A stretch of DNA of 64,000 nt, taken from positions 1,987,501 through 2,051,500 of the forward strand of contig NZ_JAPEPC010000001.1 in the NCBI RefSeq assembly GCF_026340465.1, read 5' to 3'. Within the stretch, counting starts at the first letter, position 1, and every line of letters starts with the position of its first letter. Position numbers and translations under genes: made by a program. Source of the DNA: Streptomyces sp. NBC_01306. Lineage in GTDB: Bacteria; Actinomycetota; Actinomycetes; Streptomycetales; Streptomycetaceae. This document shows, in pieces, positions 6,822 through 15,316 of this stretch. The notes under the pieces are model-generated. The model was given only the letters and a program-made list of their open reading frames with translations, did no database searches and was not told the origin of the DNA.

Positions 6822-8096
6822 CTAGGATGCCGGGCTCCCGCACACGCCCGGCAGCAGGTCTGTGCCCGTCAGTCTGCGGCGTTCCTGTTCGAGCTGCGCC
6901 AGCAGTCTGTTCCGGGTGGCGCTGTCGGGTGTGCTGAGGAATTTCAGCACCGCGTGCTGGAAGGCGTCGCGCAGAGTGGGCGGCATGGTGTCCGAGGCGT
7001 CGAAGCACAGCTCGTGCGTCGGCGCCTCGCTCGTTCCGCCGGTGAGGAGCGTCGCCGCCCGCCGGCCGAGCGGGTCGGTGGGCTGGGGGTCCGACGCGCT
7101 GGGGAAGTGCGGTTTCAGCTTCGGTGCGGCCTGTGCCATCCAGATCCTGCGCCCCTCGGGGCCGGCCAGTTTGCTGAGCAGTTGCATCGCCGCCGGGCTG
7201 TCGCGGAACACAGCGGCCATGTCCGCCGACACCTCGTACGCGTCCTTGTGGCCGCCCAGCCCCGGAATCGTGTCGGCCGACGGCCTGAAGGTGATGTCGG
7301 GGCCGTAGAGATAGCGGATGAAGGTTCCCGCGTGCTCCTCCGTGCAGGTACCGGAGTTGAGCAGCCCCTTGCCGCCCTCCCCGGTGTACGGGATGTCGAG
7401 CGCGCTCCTGGTGTTCTGCCCGGCCATCAGCGACGCCCAGGTGCTCCACGCGTCCCGTACCTCGGGGCTGGTCCACGGCAGGACGCCGGTGGCCCACTGC
7501 TCGTACCGGTCGGGGCCGGACCTGTGCAACAGGATGTCCTCGATCCAGTCGGTGCCCGGCCAGCCCGTGGTGGCCTGTGCGCTCATACCGAGGCACCAGC
7601 TGTGCGGCCTGACCGGCTGGGTCGTCCTGGTCCACACCAGGCTCTTGATGTCGACCTTGAGCGGGACCCAGTAGGTGTGCCTGGCGCCGTTGACGACCAG
7701 TTCGGGGGCCCAGGGCGGGTACGCCCTGCTCGCCAGGTCCCCGGTGAGCGGCGTCAGCGCACCCTCGCGTGCGTACTCCTGGAGCTCGCCCTGGCTGTTG
7801 AGGATCGCCACGTCCGGCGGTGCGTCCGCCTCCAGCTGCGCGACCAGCGTCTCGCGCAGCGAGCTGGTGCCCTGGTAGCTGTAGGTGTACGGGGTGCCGT
7901 TGTCCAGCAGGTCCAGCGTCCTGGTGAAGGCGGCCGCTTCGTTCCCGGTCCACGGTCCGAGGACGACGACCGTCTGCTTGCCGCCGCCGGAGCAGCCGCC
8001 GCCGAGCGCGGCGGCCAGCAGGGTCAGCGTGGCGGCCAGCAGCAGACGCAGCCGGCGCCGACGGCGCGGACCGCTGCCGTGAGTCGTCCGCGTCAC
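6822..8096 (-). CDS. Extracellular substrate-binding lipoprotein (GlnH-like role)
   Basis: Protein of 424 aa with Arg-rich n-region, hydrophobic core and a lipobox-like LGGGC (C35), so it is probably anchored outside the membrane. The mature part begins KQTVVVLGPWTGNEAAAF, typical of family-1 extracellular solute-binding proteins. No ABC permease or ATPase genes lie nearby; instead its GTG start overlaps the stop of the four-TM protein (GTGA). This matches the mycobacterial arrangement in which the binding lipoprotein GlnH works as a sensor with membrane protein GlnX and kinase PknG. The binding fold here looks more like a sugar/oligomer type than GlnH itself. Several Cys residues occur late in the protein. 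A long open frame running further upstream is out-of-frame reading of the membrane-protein gene. Confidence 0.82.
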   Translation of the reverse strand: MTRTTHGSGPRRRRRLRLLLAATLTLLAAALGGGCSGGGKQTVVVLGPWTGNEAAAFTRTLDLLDNGTPYTYSYQGTSSLRETLVAQLEADAPPDVAILNSQGELQEYAREGALTPLTGDLASRAYPPWAPELVVNGARHTYWVPLKVDIKSLVWTRTTQPVRPHSWCLGMSAQATTGWPGTDWIEDILLHRSGPDRYEQWATGVLPWTSPEVRDAWSTWASLMAGQNTRSALDIPYTGEGGKGLLNSGTCTEEHAGTFIRYLYGPDITFRPSADTIPGLGGHKDAYEVSADMAAVFRDSPAAMQLLSKLAGPEGRRIWMAQAAPKLKPHFPSASDPQPTDPLGRRAATLLTGGTSEAPTHELCFDASDTMPPTLRDAFQHAVLKFLSTPDSATRNRLLAQLEQERRRLTGTDLLPGVCGSPAS

Positions 8097-9295
8097 TGGA
8101 AGTCCTCCCGCCTCGGGACCCGTACGTAGTCGCGCCGGTAGGCCAGCAGCGCCCAGCCGGTGACCGCCGCGCCGAACAGTCCGGCCGGCAGGATGAACCC
8201 CGTCACCGCCGCCCAGCCCGCGCAGTGCGCCCGGCGCATGGCGCCGGCGATCCGCTGCTGCAGTTCGTCGATCGAGCCCGGTGCGGCCGCCGTGCCGGCG
8301 GTCCGTGACAGCTGGACAGCCGGTGCGGCGGAGGACACCCGGGCCAGCTCCCCGTCCGCGATCCGCCGCACGGCCGCCTGTCCGTGCTGCACCTGCACGG
8401 TGCCGAGTACCAGCACCGGCACGGCGAGCAGCGGCAGTACGGTCGCTGCCAGCGGCAGGCTCAGCAGCCGGAACCGCGCTTTCAGGAAGGTGAGCGTCCG
8501 GAACAGTCCGACCGCCAGCAGGGCGTACGCGGCGCAGGCGACGGCGGCGAGGATCACTGGGCCGGTGCCCCAGCCCGCCTCGTGGTCCAGATCCGCGCGC
8601 AGGCTCCGCTCCAGCGAGCCGATGCGGTCCTGGATGGTGGTCGCCTCGTAGCCGCGTACGGTGCGGTCGGCGCAGCCCGCCGGGGTGCCCGCGCCGCCGG
8701 TACTGCCCGTGCTGCCCGTGCCGTCCGTGCCGCCCGTGCCGCCCGTGCCGTCCGTGCCGCCCGTGCCGTCCGTCGTCTCGCAGAGCATGCTGAGCGCGTA
8801 CGAGAGATACGCCTTCTTGAGCGTGGGGTCGTCCCTGTTGCGGTCGGCGGTGCCGATGTAGCCGTTGTAGTCGACCACCAGCCCCGACACCACCTGGAGG
8901 CCCTGCCGCTGGGCGGCGCTGAGCGCCGGTGACTGGGCGGCCTCGTTGAGGTTCTGGGTGGCCCTGGTGATCAGGGTCGGATAGGTCTGGCCGAGCCCGA
9001 TCAGTTCCGGCCCCTGGAGGACCGAATCGGCTTCCTTCTGCGCCTGGTCCAGGGCGACTTCGGCCCGGGTCAGCTCCACCAGGGCCGGCCCTGTGCGGTC
9101 GGCGATCCGGGAGGAGTCGCCGTGCACATCCCCGTACGCCAGGGACAGCGACCCGAACGCGATCACCGTAAGCAGGGGCAGCACGATCAGCCGGTCGCGG
9201 AGGAAGGCGGGGCTCTGCCCTGCCGGTACGGGAGCCAGGCAGAGCAGGCGGCGCAGCGCCCCGAGTGCCGGGGTCACCCGGCCCGCGCCTCTCAC
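8093..9295 (-). CDS. Four-TM GlnX-like membrane protein with Gly/Thr/Asp repeat loop
   Basis: Protein of 400 aa. A first TM lies at about 34-52, then a large probably extracytoplasmic region, then TMs at about 248-268, 280-302 and 362-384. The external region is helical (EVALDQAQKEADSVLQ) and interrupted by a low-complexity run of TGGTDG-type units near 175-205. The topology (N-terminal TM, external helical domain, further TMs) and the position between a kinase gene and a binding lipoprotein resemble GlnX, which couples GlnH to PknG in mycobacteria and corynebacteria. Start GTG at 9295 overlaps the VWA gene stop (GTGA); its own stop overlaps the lipoprotein gene start. No enzymatic motif is visible. 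Confidence 0.8.
   Translation of the reverse strand: MRGAGRVTPALGALRRLLCLAPVPAGQSPAFLRDRLIVLPLLTVIAFGSLSLAYGDVHGDSSRIADRTGPALVELTRAEVALDQAQKEADSVLQGPELIGLGQTYPTLITRATQNLNEAAQSPALSAAQRQGLQVVSGLVVDYNGYIGTADRNRDDPTLKKAYLSYALSMLCETTDGTGGTDGTGGTGGTDGTGSTGSTGGAGTPAGCADRTVRGYEATTIQDRIGSLERSLRADLDHEAGWGTGPVILAAVACAAYALLAVGLFRTLTFLKARFRLLSLPLAATVLPLLAVPVLVLGTVQVQHGQAAVRRIADGELARVSSAAPAVQLSRTAGTAAAPGSIDELQQRIAGAMRRAHCAGWAAVTGFILPAGLFGAAVTGWALLAYRRDYVRVPRREDFQ
8685..8776. repeat. 9-bp minisatellite inside the GlnX-like gene
   Basis: About ten copies of a 9-bp unit (GTGCCGTCC/GTGCCGCCC on the plus strand) encode a run of TDG and TGG in the external loop of the membrane protein. The period is a multiple of three, so unit gain or loss would keep the frame. 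Confidence 0.75.
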
Positions 9296-10830
9296 CGGTG
9301 GCTCGTCGTGTAACTGGTGCGGATCCGGGCGGTCTCGATGTCGAACCGCCTGATGCGGGCGTGTAGTTCCACCTCACCGTCCGCACGGGGCTCGACCATT
9401 TTCTCCAGGTGCTCCCGCATGGCGTCGTCGCCGACCTCCACCGCGAGCTGCCAGGCCCGGCCGAGGGCCCGGCGGGCGGTCCCGGGGTCATGGGCGCGCA
9501 GCGCGGCGCAGCCCTCCTCGAAGTACCGGACCAGGTCCTCCTGGTGCAGGAAGTGGCCGACGTCGGGGTGCACCCTGCTGTACAGCCCGTGGTCGCCCGA
9601 CCAGCGGACCACCACGGGCCGGGACGGCGGCAGTCGGACGGGCGGCCGGGCGGCGCCGTCGCGCACCAGCTCCACCTCGGTGAGCATCAGCTCCGCGCCC
9701 TCGGCCCGGGCGGTGTGCCGGGCGCTGAGCGAGAGCAGGTAGGAGCGGGTCTCGTCGCCCCAGGGTTCGGTGGCGAACTCCCGCAGGAACTCGGTCTCCT
9801 CCACCGGCCGCAGCGTCCGCCGCGTCGGGTGGACCTGTGCGAAGGAGCGCAGTTCGGCGTTGTCACTGCGGTAGAGCCGCAGCCGCAGTCCGGTGAGGTC
9901 GCGCTCCGCCGCCTGTCTGGTGAGGTCGTGCAGCCTGGCGGGGAGCGGCCCTGTCGGGTCCGTCTCCTCGAAGGCGTGCGCCGTGCCGTTCAGCCCGGTG
10001 GTGATCAGGAGCAGTTCACCGGTGTCCCAGCCGTCGCCGATGCCGATCGCGTCGCAGGTGAACTGCCCTGTGCAGGACGCGACTACGGCGGCCAGCTCGT
10101 CGCGGGACTCGTAGCCCGGTTCGTTCCTGCCGTCGGTGAGCAGCAGGGCGTGGCGTACGAAGTCGGCGCCGCCGCCGGGGAGTCCGGCGAAGAGCTCCCG
10201 GGCCCGCCCCAGCCAGCTGCCGATCGCTGTGCCGCCGCCCGGGTGGCAGGCGCGCAGGGCGTCCTCCGCCGCCCGCCGGGTCACGTCGTCGGCGACAGCG
10301 AGGGTGCGGTGCCCGCCGGGCTGCTCCGGGTAGACGGTGGCGGGCCGGTCGCGGCCCGCGACGACCGCGAAGTACGCGCCGTCGGGCACGGCGTGTACGG
10401 CGGCGGCCGCCGCGTTCCTGGCGGCCGCCATCCGCGTGGGCGGGTTCACCATCGACGACGAGTGGTCGATGAGGAACACCACGGCGTGGCGCGGTCCCTG
10501 GCCCTGCACTGCGGCCGACCGGGCGGACGGCGCGGTCGGTGCGGTCGGTGCGGTCGGGGCAGCCGGGGCGGTCGGTGCGGTCGGGGCGGACGGGACAGCC
10601 GGGTCAGTCGGTGCGGTCGGTGCGGACGGTGCGGACGGGACAGCCCGGACAGCCGGGTCAGTCGGGGCAGCCCGGACAGCCGGGCGCCGGACGGTCACGG
10701 TGACGACGGCGTACATCCGCGCCTCGTGTCCCGGTTCCGGCACCGGCAGTTCGGGGACCTGGCTCACTTCGAGGAGGACCGCGGGCTCAGCCGGTCCCGG
10801 ATGCGCTGCCGGTGTGCCTTCCCCAGCCAT
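9292..10830 (-). CDS. VWA-domain protein of the PknG-like operon
   Basis: Protein of 512 aa. After about 45 residues comes a Pro/Thr/Ala/Ser-rich linker (about 50-105), then a von Willebrand A domain. Its MIDAS loop is FLIDHSSSM (DxSxS, near 120), with GGGTAIGSWL and LLLTDGRNE as the further MIDAS segments, so metal binding is probably intact. A C-terminal beta-rich and helical region follows. Start ATG at 10830 has a near-ideal AGGAGG six bases upstream, inside the kinase gene, which it overlaps by 67 bases. Its stop overlaps the next start. No signal peptide is visible, so it probably acts in the cytoplasm as a scaffold or ligand-dependent adaptor for the kinase or protease. Confidence 0.85.
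   Translation of the reverse strand: MAGEGTPAAHPGPAEPAVLLEVSQVPELPVPEPGHEARMYAVVTVTVRRPAVRAAPTDPAVRAVPSAPSAPTAPTDPAVPSAPTAPTAPAAPTAPTAPTAPSARSAAVQGQGPRHAVVFLIDHSSSMVNPPTRMAAARNAAAAAVHAVPDGAYFAVVAGRDRPATVYPEQPGGHRTLAVADDVTRRAAEDALRACHPGGGTAIGSWLGRARELFAGLPGGGADFVRHALLLTDGRNEPGYESRDELAAVVASCTGQFTCDAIGIGDGWDTGELLLITTGLNGTAHAFEETDPTGPLPARLHDLTRQAAERDLTGLRLRLYRSDNAELRSFAQVHPTRRTLRPVEETEFLREFATEPWGDETRSYLLSLSARHTARAEGAELMLTEVELVRDGAARPPVRLPPSRPVVVRWSGDHGLYSRVHPDVGHFLHQEDLVRYFEEGCAALRAHDPGTARRALGRAWQLAVEVGDDAMREHLEKMVEPRADGEVELHARIRRFDIETARIRTSYTTSHR
10517..10690. repeat. 9-bp minisatellite inside the VWA gene
   Basis: Variants of a 9-bp unit (GCGGTCGGT and GCAGCCGGG on the plus strand) repeat about 19 times and encode the APT/APS/DPA linker before the VWA domain. 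The neighbouring membrane-protein gene carries an independent repeat with the same 9-bp period. Confidence 0.75.
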
Positions 10831-13109
10831 GGGTGCCTCCTGTCGTGGCGGAAGCCCAGCGGGCGGACGCTGTTGGCCCGGTCGATGAGGGCTTCCGCGA
10901 TCTCGTTGCTGTCCGGCAGGTCGGAGCGTCTGGCCTGGTCGGCGAGGCCGCGGTAGAGCAGGGAGAGCATCTCGGCCAGCTCCTGCGAGCTCTCCGGGGC
11001 GGCGAGGCGGCTGTCGAGCGCCGCGGTGAATTCGGCCAGCGGCCGGTGCGGGACGCGGGCGATGACCGTCTCCCAGAGCTCCGTCTCCAGGCGTTGGCGG
11101 CCCCGGTGGTCCGTCAGACCGTGCTCGTGGAAGAGCGGTCCTAGCCGGTGCAGGGCGTCCTTGAGCGCATCGTCGTCGGGAGGCGAGTTCCGGGCCCGGG
11201 CCGCCTTGATCCGGACGATGGCGGTCCGGGCCGCGGTCAGATGGCGCGAGTGCGCCGGGACGAGTTCCAGCGCGGCCAGGGCCCCGGCCAGCCCTTCACC
11301 CCGGTCCGCCGTGCCCGCCGTGCCGGTGCCGCCCTCGGTCCCCGTACCGCCCCCCGGCACGTCGTTCGCCGCGGCCAGCAGCACCCGGGCGCATCCGAAG
11401 GCCGCGCCGCCGAGTGAGTGGTTGCGGCGGCGGACCGCGTCGTAGAGCCGCAGCGCCTGCGGCCACTCCCGCCGCCGCTCCGCGCAGTAGCCGAGCGCGA
11501 TCTTGGGCGCGTACTCGCCGGGGATCGCGTCGTAGATGGCGTCGAACCGCAGCCCCGCGCCGTCGGTGTTCCCGGCCGCGAGCGCCAGCAGGCCCAGGTG
11601 CCAGTCGATCCGCCAGTCGTACGGGGCCCAGCCCGGGGCGATGAAGCGCCGGGCCCGGCTGATCTCCGCGTACGCCCGCCGCAGCGGCCGGGTGTCGCCG
11701 GCTGCGACCGCCAGCGCCAGGTACAGCCGGCAGCGCAGCAGATGGAGTTCGGCCGACGGCTCCCAGCCGCTGGTGCGCTGGAGCAGCGCGGTCGCGTCGT
11801 CCTCGGCGAGCCGGCCGAGCCGGGGCGCGTTCCGGTCCTGCGGGTCGGGCTTCGGTACGGGCAGCCCGCAGGCCATCTCGCCCGGTTCGGGCGGTACCGG
11901 ACCGAGCGGGGCCGGGGGCGCGCCGCTCGCCCAGTGGCCGAGCGGTGGCGGTGAGCCGATCGCGCCGTCGAGTGCGTGGGCGGACTGGACGAAGACGGGG
12001 GACGGCTCGAAGGACTCCTGGGACGTACGGAGGGAGCGCAGCTCACGCAGCACCCCGCGGAGCTGGAGCGCCATCTCGTCGGCGGTGGCGAATCTGGCCC
12101 TGCGGTCGGCGTGGGTGGCGCGGTCCAGTGCCCTGCGCAGCGACTCGGGCCCAAGACCCTGCGCGGGCGGCGCGGCGGCGCTGAGTTCGCGCAGGGTCAC
12201 ACCGAGGCTGAACAGGTCGTCCTGGAAGCGGGACTCCCCGTCCGGGCCGACGCCGGGCGCGAAGTAGCCGGGGGTCACCGGTCCTTCGGCCCGCTCCTGA
12301 CGGACGCTCCCCACGTCGACGATCTTTATCTCGGTGCCGCAGTGCATGACGTTGTGCGGCTTGAGATCGCCGTACACCTTGCCCTTCTGCTGGTGGAGAT
12401 AGCTGAGGGCGTTCAGGATCCGGATGCCGTAGCTGAGCACGAACTCGTGGAAGCGCACTCCGCCGAAGGCGCCCGGGTCGTTGACGACGCGGACCCTGAC
12501 GTCCTCCAGGGTCAGCCCGTTCGCGTATTCGAGCACCAGGAACTCCCCTGCGGGGTCGTGGCTGCCGTAGTTGAACACCCGGATGAGATCGGGGTGGTTG
12601 AGGGCCACAAGCTCCTGGCGTTCGCTGCGCATCGCCTTCTCGTTGAGCCTGACCTCGCGGCGCCCGCCGGGCGGGTCCCCGTCGTCCTCGTCGTGCTGCT
12701 GGTGCAGGAACTTGACCGCCACGGGGCGGTTCTCCAGGCGGGTGTCCTCGGCGAGATGCACTTCGCCCATGCCCCCGTACCCGATGCTCCGGATCAGCCG
12801 GTACTGCCCGGCGAGCATCCGGTCGGGGCCGAGTCCCAGGCTCCGCAGCCGGCCGGTGTCGTACGTGCCGTCCGGCCGCGCCGCCACGGGCCGCACCTCG
12901 GGGAGCACCAGCGGGTCGTGGTCCTTCTCCGGGGGCGGGAGCAGCACAGCCGCGGCGGCCGGAGCCGTGGCCTGCTCCCGGCGCGGGCCGGGCGGCCGGG
13001 CGACTCCGGCGTGCTGGCCGGTCGCCGGGTCGACGCGTCTGCCGCTGCGCTGGCAGTACCCGGCGGGGGTGACGCGGCTGCCGCAGCCGGGGTGGGGGCA
13101 CGGGGTCAA
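10764..13109 (-). CDS. PknG-like serine/threonine protein kinase with TPR region
   Basis: Protein of 781 aa. The N-terminus is a zinc-ribbon-like module (C4, C9, C19), the fourth expected ligand being Ser22. The kinase domain (about 95-360) has the glycine loop SIGYGGMGEVHL, lysine in VAVKFL, catalytic VYGDLKPHNVM and VDVGS in place of DFG. The HRD motif replaced by YGD and the non-DFG metal motif both match PknG rather than PknA/B. The C-terminal half contains TPR-like helices (AAGNTDGAGLRFDAIYDAI, GYCAERRREWPQALRLYD). PknG regulates 2-oxoglutarate dehydrogenase through FHA protein OdhI/GarA; no FHA gene is in this window. The start is TTG at 13109, overlapping the protease stop (TTGA) with GGAGAGGAG upstream. 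Confidence 0.88.
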   Translation of the reverse strand: MTPCPHPGCGSRVTPAGYCQRSGRRVDPATGQHAGVARPPGPRREQATAPAAAAVLLPPPEKDHDPLVLPEVRPVAARPDGTYDTGRLRSLGLGPDRMLAGQYRLIRSIGYGGMGEVHLAEDTRLENRPVAVKFLHQQHDEDDGDPPGGRREVRLNEKAMRSERQELVALNHPDLIRVFNYGSHDPAGEFLVLEYANGLTLEDVRVRVVNDPGAFGGVRFHEFVLSYGIRILNALSYLHQQKGKVYGDLKPHNVMHCGTEIKIVDVGSVRQERAEGPVTPGYFAPGVGPDGESRFQDDLFSLGVTLRELSAAAPPAQGLGPESLRRALDRATHADRRARFATADEMALQLRGVLRELRSLRTSQESFEPSPVFVQSAHALDGAIGSPPPLGHWASGAPPAPLGPVPPEPGEMACGLPVPKPDPQDRNAPRLGRLAEDDATALLQRTSGWEPSAELHLLRCRLYLALAVAAGDTRPLRRAYAEISRARRFIAPGWAPYDWRIDWHLGLLALAAGNTDGAGLRFDAIYDAIPGEYAPKIALGYCAERRREWPQALRLYDAVRRRNHSLGGAAFGCARVLLAAANDVPGGGTGTEGGTGTAGTADRGEGLAGALAALELVPAHSRHLTAARTAIVRIKAARARNSPPDDDALKDALHRLGPLFHEHGLTDHRGRQRLETELWETVIARVPHRPLAEFTAALDSRLAAPESSQELAEMLSLLYRGLADQARRSDLPDSNEIAEALIDRANSVRPLGFRHDRRHPWLGKAHRQRIRDRLSPRSSSK

Positions 13110-14947
13110 CGGGTCCGCTCCTCTCCGGCGACTGCGGCTGCCGTGCCGTCGTCGCCGTTGTCACCGTCACCGTCGTAGCCGTCGTCGCCGTCACCCGGCC
13201 GAGGGGCTTCTCCGGGGCCGGGGCCGCCGTCCAGCCGCCCGTGCACCGTCGTGACGAACGCCGCGACCGCCTGCTCCACCTCGTCGAGACTGCTCGGCCC
13301 CTCCGTCAGCAGCTGCTGCGCCCTCCGGTACTGGCCCGCCGCCACGGTGTCCTCGGCCCGCTGGTGGTCGGCGAGCCGGGCCTGCTCGGCGGCGAGCAGG
13401 CCGCGCAGGTCCAGCATCCGGTCGAGGGCGGCGCGCAACCGCTGCTCGACGTCCTCGGCCCGCAACAGCGCGCCCAGGACGGACTGTTCGGCGTACGACA
13501 GCATCTGCAGCAGCGCGGCCACGCCCGCCCCGCCCTCGGAGCGCAGCGCCTCCTGCGCCTGGCCCAGCGCCCGATCCTGCGCCTGCCGCTGCGTCCGCTC
13601 CAGTTCGGCCGCGAGCTGCGTGGTCCACAACTGGGCCCGGGCTCCGTGCGGTTCGGGCGGGGCCGGCAGCCCGGTGATGCGCGGCTCCAGCCTCCGGAAC
13701 AGGTCCCTGATGGTGCGTTCGGTGCCGGAGAGCCGGTTTGCGCGGTCCGTCAGCCGCTCAAGCCACTGCGCGGGGCGCCCGGCGGGCAGCAGCTCACCGG
13801 TGAGTACCGGCGCCGGGCCGTGCAGTACGAGCAGCAGCCTGGCCCCGCGGTCCGCCAGCCGCTGCAGCAGCCCGGCCGTCTCGCCGGGGTCCGCGGCCGC
13901 CCGGTCGGGCAGCGAGACGACGACGGAGGTCAACTGCCGTGGTGGCTGCGGTTCCAGGTCCTGGGCGAGCTGCTCCCGGGAACGCCCGGCCGCGGCCACC
14001 GCCAGGCTGATGCTGCCGCGGCGCGGGACCGCTGGACCGCCCGGCCTGCTGCTCCCCGTGGTCGAGAGTCCGGGTGAACGCTCCCGGTCGGCCAGACCCA
14101 GGGTCGTCCGGAGCGCGACATCGGCCTCCTCGTCGTCCTCGCGCAGGAAGACGGTCTCGATGTCCCAGCTGCCGGCGTCGCCGTTCAGCCAGCAGGTCAG
14201 GGTCTGCTGAAGGCCCAGCGGGCGGCCGGTCCGCTGGGCTCCCGGTGCCACCGACAGCTGGGGCGGGATGACGTGGGGACCCGTCGTGTGGTGTTCCGCG
14301 ACGATCGGGAGATAGCCGGCGATGGTCGCGGCCGGGATCATATAGAAGTGGAAGAACGGACTCCGGTCGGCCGGGGTGTCGTACACCGCGACCATGATCC
14401 CGAGCAGCCTGCCGGTCCCGGCCTCGGAGACTCCGGCGCCGCTGAAACCGCGGGGGTCCGGGTCGTGGAAGTCGACCGGGTTGATCTGCACCCACTCGTC
14501 GCCATGACCCCCGGGCCCCTTGAGTACGGCGTCCACCCAGAGGCCGCCAGACCGGTGCCTGGGGAACCCGTCGACCGTGACCCGGGTGTCGTACGGGGCG
14601 GGGGCGCGGTGGAGTACGGCCGTGGAGGTCACCGGGGCGGGCTCGGTGAGCCGCAGCAGCGCCAGATCCCCTTCGTCGCGCCCGTACCGTTCCACCCAGT
14701 GGCCTTCGACCACCCGCGCCGAGCGCGACACCCCGTTCGGCTCCCCGGCCAGGACCGGGAACTCGACCCGTACCGGCTCGGTGGGGCCGGGCACCACATG
14801 GGCACAGGTCAGCACCAGGTCCCGGCCGAGCAGGACCCCGGCGCCGAGCACGTCCCCCGGCTCGCCCCCTGGCAGCTCCGCACGCAGTCGCAGCCGCCAA
14901 CTCTGTTGATCCATAAGCATGTTGAGCCGTATCGACTCCCCCTCCAT
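13106..14947 (-). CDS. Trypsin-like serine protease with coiled C-terminal region
   Basis: Protein of 613 aa. A chymotrypsin-fold domain occupies about residues 15-200 with a complete catalytic triad: H50 in LTCAHVV, D94 in EGDLALLRL and S169 in DPRGFSGAGV. It lacks a signal peptide, so the protease is probably cytoplasmic. The remainder has a possible Rossmann-like segment (LLLVLHGPAPV), a helical Gln/Glu/Arg-rich section (about 430-560) and an Asp/Gly-rich tail. I chose the ATG at 14947 since a longer frame would overlap the divergent trypco2 gene. Proteases of this type paired with trypco domains are described in predicted NTP-dependent conflict systems; here the protease is the first gene of the PknG-like operon. 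Confidence 0.85.
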   Translation of the reverse strand: MEGESIRLNMLMDQQSWRLRLRAELPGGEPGDVLGAGVLLGRDLVLTCAHVVPGPTEPVRVEFPVLAGEPNGVSRSARVVEGHWVERYGRDEGDLALLRLTEPAPVTSTAVLHRAPAPYDTRVTVDGFPRHRSGGLWVDAVLKGPGGHGDEWVQINPVDFHDPDPRGFSGAGVSEAGTGRLLGIMVAVYDTPADRSPFFHFYMIPAATIAGYLPIVAEHHTTGPHVIPPQLSVAPGAQRTGRPLGLQQTLTCWLNGDAGSWDIETVFLREDDEEADVALRTTLGLADRERSPGLSTTGSSRPGGPAVPRRGSISLAVAAAGRSREQLAQDLEPQPPRQLTSVVVSLPDRAAADPGETAGLLQRLADRGARLLLVLHGPAPVLTGELLPAGRPAQWLERLTDRANRLSGTERTIRDLFRRLEPRITGLPAPPEPHGARAQLWTTQLAAELERTQRQAQDRALGQAQEALRSEGGAGVAALLQMLSYAEQSVLGALLRAEDVEQRLRAALDRMLDLRGLLAAEQARLADHQRAEDTVAAGQYRRAQQLLTEGPSSLDEVEQAVAAFVTTVHGRLDGGPGPGEAPRPGDGDDGYDGDGDNGDDGTAAAVAGEERTR

Positions 14948-15007
14948 GCTTCCCCAGAGTAGGGGCAGGGCGCGACAATGGGACCCGGGCTGCACAAGGG
15001 GGAGCAA

Positions 15008-15316
15008 ATGAGTGACGGGACGGGAGCCGCACCAGTGGCCGGTCTTGCGGACCTGATCAGCCAGGTGAGGACCGAGCTGGCCGAGGCGCAGCGCCGGATC
15101 GGCGACAGCACGCTGCGCCTCAGCGTGGAGCGGGTGACGCTGGAGATCGCGGTGCAGGTGAGCCGGGAGGTCGACGGCGAGGGGAAGCTGCGGATCGGCG
15201 TGGTCACCGTGGGCGGCAGTGGGTCGGTGACCCGCGACAACACGCACCACATCAAGGTCGAACTGCAGCCCCGCAACCAGGACGACACCCCGGGCTGGAT
15301 CCCGGTGAGCCGCTAG
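15008..15316 (+). CDS. Trypco2 (trypsin-co-occurring domain 2) protein
   Basis: Protein of 102 aa that fits the trypco2 family: LADLISQVRTELAEAQ helix (about 13-28), then beta-strands LRLSVERVTLEIAVQVSRE and LRIGVVTVGG, ending HHIKVELQP and GWIPVSR. Such domains occur next to trypsin-like proteases and are thought to be regulatory or substrate partners. The start ATG at 15008 has GGGGGAG six bases upstream; an ATG at 14978 in the same frame lacks one. It is divergent from the protease gene with about 60 bases between the starts, so a shared control region is likely. The gene is intact although an IS element is inserted exactly at its TAG stop. Confidence 0.82.
   Translation: MSDGTGAAPVAGLADLISQVRTELAEAQRRIGDSTLRLSVERVTLEIAVQVSREVDGEGKLRIGVVTVGGSGSVTRDNTHHIKVELQPRNQDDTPGWIPVSR

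Noticed and set aside
6822..9491. 889-codon frame that would fuse the binding lipoprotein to an upstream domain
   Set aside because: The upstream half is out-of-frame reading of the four-TM protein gene; the lipoprotein signal peptide begins after the overlap with that gene.
14948..15250. N-terminal extension of the trypsin-like protease
   Set aside because: It would overlap the divergent trypco2 gene, has no domain, and the catalytic domain is complete from 14947.
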